Of a DNA stretch of 19,771 nucleotides, positions 13,710 through 19,771 are shown piece after piece. The DNA is from Chitinophaga pinensis. GTDB taxonomy: Bacteria > Bacteroidota > Bacteroidia > Chitinophagales > Chitinophagaceae. Under the pieces are notes generated by a model that was not told where the DNA came from, did no database searches, and saw only the letters and a program-made list of their open reading frames with translations. Position 1 is the stretch's first letter. Each line of letters opens with the position of its first letter. The stretch is from the NCBI GenBank assembly GCA_943324055.2, contig CALPKD020000001.1, positions 1-19,771 on the forward strand. The letters are read 5' to 3'. Made by a program: the position numbers and the translations under genes.

Positions 13710-16016
13710 TTAAAAATTATTAATTTCTTCTTCTTCTTTTAATTTGCTAAAATGAATTTCGTTCAAATGATAAGCCATTTGACCTAATGCAATTCCTTCG
13801 TCATTTGGGCTTACTTGTTTTTGAAAATAGAGCACTCTTTTATCTCCAATATTTTCAATGAGCGTATCTACCAATAATGCATTTTGAAATACACCGCCGC
13901 TAAACGCAAGTTGATAAACTCCATGTTGATTACTGAGCGCTAACACTAATTGTACGAGTCCATTGACAATTTTTCGTGCTATAAAATCTTTTTCTTTATG
14001 CATGTCTAGATCAAGCAATAACTCTTGTATAAAGCCATTCCAATGTATTTTATGGTCTATGATTTTAAATGAATAATAAGCTTTATGCGCATAACTGGTT
14101 CGAGCAATCGCTTCCAATTTCATGACGGCTTCCCCTTCAAAACTAGTCTTACTATTAATGCCCATTATACAAGCAAGACCGTCTAAAAAGCGACCCATAC
14201 TACATGTTTGTATACCCGCAGGCTGTTCTATTAATTGGCTATAATATTGCCATTCTTGTGTTGTAAAGTGTTTTTTTACCAGTTGCTCCTTGTTTATTGA
14301 TTTTAGTAAACTCAGTGCTGATAAACGAGGTTCTTTACTCATTTTATCGCCTAGTAAAATAGGAAAGTATTCAAGATGAGCAAGTCTTGTAAATAACGCT
14401 TCCTTGTACATAAACAATTCCGATCCCCATATTTGCCCGTCTTCTCCGTATCCTGTTCCATCCCAAATAAAGCCGAGAATTATATGATTTTCCCCCAATA
14501 ATCCATTTTCACTAAGAACGGACGCGAAATGTGCTTTATGATGTTGTATCGTATGTAATGCCGCATTTGTATTGCCTGCTATTTGCTTTCCTGCATCACC
14601 AACAAAATAATTTGGGTGCATATCTATTAATACCTTTTCGGGTATTTTTTTAAATAACTTTTGAAACTGTTTAAATGTTTGGCCATATGCTTCCTGAGAT
14701 GCTAAATGACTTTGGTCTCCCAAAAACTGACTAATATATAATTGGTTTAGATTTGCATAGGCAAATGCGCTTTTCAATTCTCCCCCAGTGGCTAATATTA
14801 TTTCTTTGTTATCGCTAAATGGGTTTGGGAAATAATTTGGAGCGAGCCCACGACTTCTTCTTAGTATTATCTTTTGACCTTCACTTGTAAACTGAATGAC
14901 AGTATCGTCCTGAGGGCTAACAATGTCTCGATCATAAGTAAGTACTAGGGAAGCGACTTGAAACAAGTTTTCTAGGGCATCTACGTCTTTATAGATAATG
15001 GGTGCGCCACTTATATTTGCACTTGTTGCGATCATTGGCCCTTTTACTTCTAATGAAATTATATACAGTAGGGCAGAACTAGGTAAGATTATGCCGAGCT
15101 TGTCTAATGCCGGTGCAATGGATTCTTTTTGAACAGATGTGGCTGATTCGTCTTTGATCTTACATAAAACAATCGGAGCAACAATCGATTCAAGTGCGTG
15201 TGCCTCTTGTTCAGTAATTACAACGGCTTTTTTTGCAGCGGCCACACTAGAAAACAAAACTGCAAATGGCTTTGTAGGCCTCTTTTTATTTTTTCTAAGT
15301 GTTTCAATCGCAACTTTATTTGTTGCATCGCATAGTAGCAGGTACCCTCCTGTATTTTTGATTGCAATTGTCTCCCCATTTTTAATTGCATTCACTACAC
15401 TAGTAATTATTGTCTTATTATCATGTGAAACACAGCTATTAGGACTTTCAAATAAATACATCGGTATAGTACAATTCCGGCAAGAATTAGTTTGGCTATA
15501 ATGTCGCCTATCCAATACATCATTATATTCTTTTTCACAACTAGGACACATCTCTATTTTTTTCATAGTAGTATGTGCTCTGTCATACGGCAGCTTTTCA
15601 ATGATGGAATATCTCGGCCCACATGCTAAGCAAGTAGTAAATGCATATTTATACCTTTTATTAGTAGCATCTTGTATTTCATTCTTGCATTCAGTGCAGA
15701 TTGAGAAATCAGGAGCTATTAATAAATCTGCTTCTCGAGTTGGATCACTTGCTTGAATTTCAAAAACCGTAAATTGTTTTGTTGTAGTTTCTTGGATATG
15801 CGTAGTAGTAATAATGGCGTTACAAGGTGCATTTTCGATTAAGGCCTGTAAAAATGAATTTGCATTTTCGGCACTTGCATTTAATTCGATATGAACGCCA
15901 TCCATACCGTTATTTACCCACCCCTTCAAATTCAAGCGGGTAGCTAGTTGATACACGTATGGCCTAAATCCCACACCCTGTACAAGGCCATTGATATGAA
16001 TGTGAAAAGTATGCAT
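13710..16016 (-). CDS. hypF: Carbamoyltransferase HypF
   Basis: A 768-residue, full-length HypF. From the N-terminus: acylphosphatase domain (1-90) with GLVQGVGFRPYVY (Arg18) and Asn36; four zinc-finger pairs, CTEC (107-110), CLAC (129-132), CPSC (157-160) and CRNC (179-182); a YrdC-like domain (about 200-385) with KKRPTKPFAVLF and TSANISG; and a Kae1-like domain (about 400-755) with the metal motif HHKAH (492-496), FIWDGTGYGEDG and AFSGGVFQNALL. It makes carbamoyl-adenylate from carbamoyl phosphate and ATP and transfers the carbamoyl group to HypE. The second zinc-finger and terminal finger regions are somewhat off consensus (CRNC-TIP instead of C-x-x-CGP). The gene starts on the base next to the hypB stop, so translation is probably coupled. 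Confidence 0.97.
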   Translation of the reverse strand: MHTFHIHINGLVQGVGFRPYVYQLATRLNLKGWVNNGMDGVHIELNASAENANSFLQALIENAPCNAIITTTHIQETTTKQFTVFEIQASDPTREADLLIAPDFSICTECKNEIQDATNKRYKYAFTTCLACGPRYSIIEKLPYDRAHTTMKKIEMCPSCEKEYNDVLDRRHYSQTNSCRNCTIPMYLFESPNSCVSHDNKTIITSVVNAIKNGETIAIKNTGGYLLLCDATNKVAIETLRKNKKRPTKPFAVLFSSVAAAKKAVVITEQEAHALESIVAPIVLCKIKDESATSVQKESIAPALDKLGIILPSSALLYIISLEVKGPMIATSANISGAPIIYKDVDALENLFQVASLVLTYDRDIVSPQDDTVIQFTSEGQKIILRRSRGLAPNYFPNPFSDNKEIILATGGELKSAFAYANLNQLYISQFLGDQSHLASQEAYGQTFKQFQKLFKKIPEKVLIDMHPNYFVGDAGKQIAGNTNAALHTIQHHKAHFASVLSENGLLGENHIILGFIWDGTGYGEDGQIWGSELFMYKEALFTRLAHLEYFPILLGDKMSKEPRLSALSLLKSINKEQLVKKHFTTQEWQYYSQLIEQPAGIQTCSMGRFLDGLACIMGINSKTSFEGEAVMKLEAIARTSYAHKAYYSFKIIDHKIHWNGFIQELLLDLDMHKEKDFIARKIVNGLVQLVLALSNQHGVYQLAFSGGVFQNALLVDTLIENIGDKRVLYFQKQVSPNDEGIALGQMAYHLNEIHFSKLKEEEEINNF

Positions 16017-16790
16017 TTAAACAGTTTCAGGAGCTAGCACTTTTGATTTTAACCAATGATACCATTCTTGTAAACCTTCGCCCGTTGTACAACTCACCTC
16101 AATGATGCGTAGGTTTCTATTAATTTTTAAAGCGTTTTCTTTTACCTTATCCATACTAAAAGACACATAGGGAAGTAAGTCAATTTTATTTACAATACAT
16201 AAAGTAGAAGTGTAAAACATATCAGGGTATTTCAAAGGTTTGTCGTCTCCTTCGGTTACACTGATGATAACCACTCTTTCCTTTTCCCCTAAATCAAACA
16301 TAGCTGGACATACTAGGTTGCCTACATTTTCGATGAACAACACCGAGTTGTTTTTAAGTTTCATTCCTTGCACTGCATGTAGTACCATATGTGCATCTAG
16401 GTGACAGCCCTTGCCTGTATTAATTTGTGTTACTTTTGTACCTGTTGCGTGAATACGATCTGCATCATTGGTAGTTTGCTGGTCTCCTTCGATCACTGCA
16501 AATTCTACCTGTCCTTTTAAGTCGGTCAAAGTTTTTTCGAGTAAAGTGGTTTTTCCTGAACCCGGCGAACTTACTAAGTTTAGTGCAAGAATATTTTTAG
16601 CGTCAAAATATCCTTTATTCCGCTCTGCTAATAAGTTATTCTGTTGTAAAATATCTTGTTCAACATCCACAATTTTTTTTCCATGACTATGGGTGTGATC
16701 CTGACCATGACTATGATCGTGATTGTTATCCTGACCAGGAACGTGCATTGTTACAGTTCCATCGGCGCTACATCCGCAAGTTGCACACAT
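16017..16790 (-). CDS. hypB: Hydrogenase nickel incorporation GTPase HypB
   Basis: A 257-residue GTPase. It begins MCATCGC (Cys2, Cys5, Cys7), the high-affinity nickel site, followed by a histidine-rich stretch (residues 24-37, HDHSHGQDHTHSHG) that can store nickel or zinc. The G domain shows the P-loop SSPGSGKTTL (74-83), NTGKGCHLDAH with the metal-site Cys129-His130, and the G4 motif NKIDLLPY. GTP hydrolysis drives delivery of Ni to the large subunit with HypA. Possession of both the N-terminal CxxCxC site and a His-rich region combines the E. coli-like and rhizobial-like designs. The gene is 40 bp downstream of hypA and directly abuts hypF. Confidence 0.97.
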   Translation of the reverse strand: MCATCGCSADGTVTMHVPGQDNNHDHSHGQDHTHSHGKKIVDVEQDILQQNNLLAERNKGYFDAKNILALNLVSSPGSGKTTLLEKTLTDLKGQVEFAVIEGDQQTTNDADRIHATGTKVTQINTGKGCHLDAHMVLHAVQGMKLKNNSVLFIENVGNLVCPAMFDLGEKERVVIISVTEGDDKPLKYPDMFYTSTLCIVNKIDLLPYVSFSMDKVKENALKINRNLRIIEVSCTTGEGLQEWYHWLKSKVLAPETV

Positions 16791-16830
16791 ATATATAGTT
16801 TTAAAAAATTAGTTTGAATACTTTGTAGTA

Positions 16831-17172
16831 TTAGTTTACTACCAAGCTTTTTACTTTTAATTCCTTCCCCTTTTTGATATTTAAAAAATGCCCACTACAT
16901 ACTGGACATGCGTCGTATAAGTTCTTTACTGAAAAATCAATCATACAGTCAAGGCATGTTGCCAAACCTTCGATATGGTTAATCCTGCGCTCAGCAAATT
17001 GCAAGGGCGTGTTTTTTACAGCTTCTTTCCAAGCAAATTCAAAGGATTGAGCTTCAATGCCACTTAGGTCTCCAATCTCTAATTCAATCTCCTCAATGAT
17101 TGTAGCATCCGCCCCTTCCATTTGTTGTTTTGCAATATCAATGATACTCATTACAATGGACAGCTCATGCAT
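16831..17172 (-). CDS. hypA: Hydrogenase maturation nickel metallochaperone HypA
   Basis: A 113-residue protein beginning MHELSIVMSII; Met1-His2-Glu3 form the nickel site. A zinc ribbon is formed by two pairs: Cys73/Cys76 (CLDC) and Cys89/Cys92 (CPVC). Both features are those of HypA/HybF. It passes nickel to HypB and the large-subunit precursor. The acidic block EEIELEIGDLSGIE (27-40) is also typical of the family. It sits after the small His-rich membrane protein (5-bp gap) and before hypB, in the divergently transcribed hyp operon. Only one HypA-type gene is visible. Confidence 0.96.
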   Translation of the reverse strand: MHELSIVMSIIDIAKQQMEGADATIIEEIELEIGDLSGIEAQSFEFAWKEAVKNTPLQFAERRINHIEGLATCLDCMIDFSVKNLYDACPVCSGHFLNIKKGKELKVKSLVVN

Positions 17173-17177
17173 AATAA

Positions 17178-17390
17178 TTATTTAGACTTTTGCTTCTTGC
17201 CTGAAATTAATACAATTGCTAATGTTACAACGATACAGCCTATTGTTACAATTGCATGCATTGGCTCAACAAAGTAATGTATAATAGAGTAGCCAGTATC
17301 TCCATGATCTCCGTGACCAGGATGTGCAAATAATACTTCTGGTAAAAAAGCGACAAATATCATGAATGCTAGTGTGATAAACTTTTTCAT
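17178..17390 (-). CDS. Small His-rich membrane protein (HupE-like N-terminus), first gene of the hyp operon
   Basis: Read from the second ATG (17388-17390), this is a 70-residue protein starting MKKFITLAFMIFVAFLPEVLFAHPGHGDHGDTG: a signal peptide (1-22), then a mature N-terminus HPGHGDHG, and a transmembrane helix (about residues 40-58) with a Lys-rich tail (GKKQKSK). Nothing in the 13 residues before the second Met looks like a signal peptide, so the later start is preferred; the earlier ATG at 17429 gives 83 residues. The mature HPGHG start resembles the beginning of HupE/UreJ nickel transporters, whose N-terminal histidines and HPxGxDH motif serve nickel uptake, but the remaining helices of HupE are absent. 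A reduced nickel-binding or scaffold protein is plausible. It precedes hypA by 5 bp, and is probably in the same transcript. Confidence 0.82.
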   Translation of the reverse strand: MKKFITLAFMIFVAFLPEVLFAHPGHGDHGDTGYSIIHYFVEPMHAIVTIGCIVVTLAIVLISGKKQKSK

Positions 17391-17410
17391 ATGTTTTTGA
17401 TTTATGTATC

Positions 17411-17454
17411 CAATATTATAACGATTCATAAATTGACTTTATGATTACAATCAT
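17411..17454 (-). promoter_or_regulatory. Crp/Fnr-type operator and promoter of the hyp operon
   Basis: ATGAT-taca-ATCAT (17441-17454) is a perfect inverted repeat. On the minus strand TAATATTG (17411-17418) matches 5 of 6 fixed positions of TAnnTTTG and is centred exactly 33 bp downstream. Transcription would begin near 17403-17406, which lies inside the reading frame of the longer start (17429) and so supports the shorter one (17390). Confidence 0.65.
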
Positions 17455-17462
17455 TACGCCTT

Positions 17463-17506
17463 ATGACATTTGTCATTACAGTAAGGTATAACGGTATCTA
17501 AATTAG
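17463..17506 (+). promoter_or_regulatory. Crp/Fnr-type operator and promoter of the hydrogenase structural genes
   Basis: ATGAC-attt-GTCAT (17463-17476) is a perfect inverted repeat. TAAATTAG (17499-17506) matches 5 of 6 fixed positions of TAnnTTTG, centred exactly 33 bp downstream. The leader to the ATG at 17546 is about 30 bp, longer than at the other promoters. The centre is 22 bp, about two helical turns, from the divergent hyp operator. Confidence 0.68.
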
Positions 17507-17545
17507 TGGTCGGATTGAACAATTTTCACCTTTAAATTTTTCGAC

Positions 17546-18679
17546 ATGGACACCGAAATGCTCGAAGTAAAAAAACAACCTACTTATTACGAAGAGGTTA
17601 TACGCAAAGGGTACGATCGCCGCGATTTTATGAAGTTTGCTAGTATGATGGCCGCCTTTATTGGTTTGGAAAAATCAGCCATCGGGCAAGTTGCAAAAGC
17701 AATGGAAACTAAGTCTCGTATACCTATTATTTGGTTACACTTTCAAGAATGTACTTGTTGTAGCGAAAGTTTTATTCGCTCTTCACATCCAATGGTTGCT
17801 GATATCTTATTAGACATGGTATCATTGGACTACACCGAAACGCTTATGGCCGCATCTGGTGCGCAAGCCGAAAAATCACTTAAGGATACCATGAAAAAAT
17901 ACAAAGGTGAATATATCCTTTGTGTTGAGGGTAGTGTTCCGGTAGCTGCGGATGGTGTGTATTGTATGATCGGAGGTAAAACTTCCATGAGTATTTTAGA
18001 AGAAGCAGCGAAGGATGCAAAAGCGATTATCGCTTGGGGAAGTTGCGCTAGCAATGGTTGTGTTCAATCTGCAAAGCCAAATCCTACACAAGCAACGCCT
18101 ATTCATAAATTAATTTCGGGCAAACCCATTATCAAAGTACCAGGCTGTCCTCCAATTGGAGAGGTAATGGCTGGTGTAATTGTGCATTTATTAACCTTTG
18201 GAACGATACCTGAATTAGATAGAGTAGGTCGTCCAAAAGCGTTCTATAGTAAGAGAGTACATGATAGTTGTTATCGTCGTCCTTATTTTGATGCAGGTTT
18301 ATTCGTGGAAACTTTTGATGATGAAAATGCTAAAAAGGGATATTGTTTATATAAAGTGGGTTGTAAAGGACCAAGTACCTACAATGCATGTGGTATTGTA
18401 AAATGGAATGGTGGTGTTAGCTTCCCGATTCAATCAGGACATGGATGTATCGGATGTAGTGAAGAAAATTATTGGGACAATGGTAGATTGTATGATCGAG
18501 CTTCGTCTTTCGCAGGTTTTGGAATAGAAGCAAGCGCGGATACCATTGGGAAGGTAGCATTGGGTACCACTTTGGTAGCAGTTGCAGGTCATGCAGTTGC
18601 AACTAATATTAGCAAGAAAAATAGCATTCACGATTTAGAAACCGAAGGCAAAGCAAGCGAACTCGAATTGCCTTCTTAA
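17546..18679 (+). CDS. [NiFe]-hydrogenase small subunit, oxygen-tolerant group 1 type, membrane-anchored
   Basis: A 377-residue precursor. A Tat signal ([18 protein letters not shown], Arg25-Arg26) directs export. The electron-transfer domain has the six-cysteine proximal cluster of O2-tolerant enzymes: Cys69, Cys71 and Cys72 in [12 protein letters not shown], Cys167 and Cys172 in [10 protein letters not shown], and Cys201 in VPGCPP. The extra Cys71 and Cys172 correspond to those that give a [4Fe-3S] cluster in Ralstonia MBH and E. coli Hyd-1. The distal cluster is His239, Cys242, Cys267 and Cys273; the medial one is Cys282, Cys301, Cys304. A C-terminal helix (about 334-354, with His349) is the membrane anchor and possible haem b ligand. 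Together these indicate a periplasmic membrane-bound uptake hydrogenase (hyaA/hupS-like, group 1d). It is followed by the large subunit after 25 bp. Confidence 0.95.
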   Translation: MDTEMLEVKKQPTYYEEVIRKGYDRRDFMKFASMMAAFIGLEKSAIGQVAKAMETKSRIPIIWLHFQECTCCSESFIRSSHPMVADILLDMVSLDYTETLMAASGAQAEKSLKDTMKKYKGEYILCVEGSVPVAADGVYCMIGGKTSMSILEEAAKDAKAIIAWGSCASNGCVQSAKPNPTQATPIHKLISGKPIIKVPGCPPIGEVMAGVIVHLLTFGTIPELDRVGRPKAFYSKRVHDSCYRRPYFDAGLFVETFDDENAKKGYCLYKVGCKGPSTYNACGIVKWNGGVSFPIQSGHGCIGCSEENYWDNGRLYDRASSFAGFGIEASADTIGKVALGTTLVAVAGHAVATNISKKNSIHDLETEGKASELELPS

Positions 18680-18704
18680 TTGATTCACCTCCTTAATTAA
18701 TTTT

Positions 18705-19771
18705 ATGAGTAAAAGAATAGTAGTTGATCCCGTAACCCGTATCGAAGGCCACTTACGTGTTGAAGCAGATATTGAAAATGGTAAAATTGTAGATGCATAT
18801 AGTAGTGGAACGATGGTACGTTTGTTAGAAGAAATATTACGTGGCAGAGACCCCCGCGATGCATGGGCTTATGTAGGTCGTGTTTGTGGAGTTTGCACTT
18901 CAACCCACTCACTTACCTCAGTAAGAACAGTCGAAGATGCTTTAGGTATTGAGGTTCCGCCCAATGCAGAATTGGTAAGAAACTTAATGCATTGTGTTTT
19001 GTATATGCATGACCACGTTGTACATTTTTATCATTTACATGCAATGGATTGGGTGGATGTGGTAGCTGCGTTAAAAGCAGATCCTAAAAAAACATCTGAA
19101 TTAGCACAGTCTATTTCAAAATGGCCAAAGAGTTCTCCTGGTTATTTTGCTGACATTCAAACAAGAATTCAAAAATTTGTTGAAAGTGGTCAACTAGGAA
19201 TTTTTGCGAATGGTTACTGGGGACATCCTGCTTATAAATTACCTGCTGAAGTGAACTTAATTGGCTTAGCACATTATTTAGAAGCGTTGGATTGGCAAAA
19301 AGAAATTGTAAAAGTGCAAGCGATTTTCGGTGGTAAGAATCCACACCCTAATTATCTAGTAGGCGGTATGGCTTGTTCCATTAGCTTAGATGAGGTGAGT
19401 GGTATTAATGCAGAACGTTTAGCATACATACATCAATTGTTAAAACAAGGTAAAGAATTTATTAACCAAGTTTATATTCCAGACTTAATGGCGATTGCTT
19501 CGTTTTATAAGGACTGGGGCGCCATTGGCGGCGGCTTAGGTAACTATTTAGTATATGGTGATTTACCAACAAAAGGATACAAAGATACTGCTTCATATAA
19601 ATTCCCTTCAGGTGCTATCTTAAACAAAGACATCAGTAAAGTATACGAAGTGGATTTAAGAAAAGAAGATGAAGTGCAAGAATTTATTACACATTCTTGG
19701 TATGATTATGAAGGAGAAGGCAGTAAGACGAAAGGATTACATCCTTGGAAAGGCGAAAGTAAAATTAACTA
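18705..19771 (+). CDS. [NiFe]-hydrogenase large subunit, 3'-truncated by the window edge
   Basis: 355 codons of the large subunit read through the window end, so the C-terminus is missing. The start MSKRIVVDPVTRIEGHLRVE is the conserved family N-terminus with the IEGH motif. The first Ni-Fe ligand pair is Cys61 and Cys64 in VGRVCGVCTSTHSL; here Val replaces the usual Ile. NPHPNYLVGGMAC and SWYDYEGE are further conserved blocks. The second CxxC pair, with its downstream protease-cleaved tail, lies beyond the window. The protein oxidises H2 at the NiFe(CN)2CO site built by the Hyp proteins. It sits downstream of the Tat-exported small subunit, and would travel with it as a folded complex. Confidence 0.96.
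   Translation, partial: MSKRIVVDPVTRIEGHLRVEADIENGKIVDAYSSGTMVRLLEEILRGRDPRDAWAYVGRVCGVCTSTHSLTSVRTVEDALGIEVPPNAELVRNLMHCVLYMHDHVVHFYHLHAMDWVDVVAALKADPKKTSELAQSISKWPKSSPGYFADIQTRIQKFVESGQLGIFANGYWGHPAYKLPAEVNLIGLAHYLEALDWQKEIVKVQAIFGGKNPHPNYLVGGMACSISLDEVSGINAERLAYIHQLLKQGKEFINQVYIPDLMAIASFYKDWGAIGGGLGNYLVYGDLPTKGYKDTASYKFPSGAILNKDISKVYEVDLRKEDEVQEFITHSWYDYEGEGSKTKGLHPWKGESKIN

Noticed and set aside
15139..15501. Plus-strand 120-residue open frame inside hypF
   Set aside because: It is antisense to the YrdC-like and zinc-finger part of an intact hypF and has no recognisable domain.
16690..16735. Short direct repeats in the 5' part of hypB
   Set aside because: They follow from the repeated Asp-His and Ser-His coding in the His-rich stretch and are not an independent DNA element.
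17391..17429. Upstream ATG of the small His-rich protein, giving 83 residues
   Set aside because: The signal peptide begins at the second Met, and the candidate transcription start lies within this stretch, so the 70-residue form is preferred.
1..19771. tRNA, rRNA, insertion sequence or CRISPR array
   Set aside because: I saw no tRNA-like fold, no transposase gene, no terminal repeats and no regularly spaced repeats.

Overview
The window looks like chromosomal DNA from a member of the Bacteroidota, plausibly the Chitinophagales. The base composition is AT-rich, most genes lack a clear Shine-Dalgarno sequence, the best promoter -7 elements resemble TAnnTTTG, and several genes are types I associate with this phylum (DUF6132, DUF2461, YitT, a GH30 glucosidase, small rhodaneses). 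Genus-level placement is an inference that a database search would have to confirm. No rRNA, tRNA, mobile element or CRISPR array is visible, and no gap between genes exceeds 300 bp.

Layout. Bases 1-312 hold the N-terminal part of an iron-centre repair protein (RIC/ScdA type, minus strand, cut by the window edge). Bases 451-2899 hold a YitT membrane protein and a secreted GH30 glucosidase (minus). Bases 3067-4432 hold a CDGSH iron-sulfur protein, a DinB-like protein and a DUF2461 protein (plus). A dihaem cytochrome c peroxidase lipoprotein follows at 4436-5644 (minus). Bases 5893-10306 are a thiol/persulfide island: a CoA-disulfide-reductase-like flavoprotein fused to rhodanese; a five-gene minus-strand cassette of two rhodaneses, a DUF6132 membrane protein, a heavy-metal-associated domain protein and a DUF2892 membrane protein; a Crp/Fnr regulator; and a small membrane protein paired with thioredoxin. 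Two unrelated genes (VF530 type and an RluE-like pseudouridine synthase) sit at 10342-11194. From 11228 to the end is a [NiFe]-hydrogenase locus: a minus-strand operon reading small membrane protein-hypA-hypB-hypF-hypC-hypD-hypE, and a divergent plus-strand hydrogenase small subunit and (partial) large subunit. The small subunit has the six-cysteine proximal-cluster pattern of oxygen-tolerant membrane-bound group 1 hydrogenases.

How it fits together. The main observation is a shared regulatory signature. Six inverted repeats of the type nTGA(C/T)-N4-(G/A)TCAn lie upstream of the iron-centre repair gene, the flavoprotein-rhodanese, the rhodanese cassette, the membrane protein-thioredoxin pair, the hyp operon and the hydrogenase structural genes. 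In every case a -7-like octamer (4 to 6 of 6 matches to TAnnTTTG) is centred exactly 33 bp downstream of the repeat centre, the geometry of a class II Crp/Fnr-activated promoter. The window encodes one Crp/Fnr protein, and its recognition helix keeps the Arg-Glu-x3-Arg pattern that reads TGA-type half-sites in E. coli CRP. I infer a single regulon joining H2 oxidation, Fe-S or nitrosative damage repair and sulfane-sulfur/thiol chemistry.
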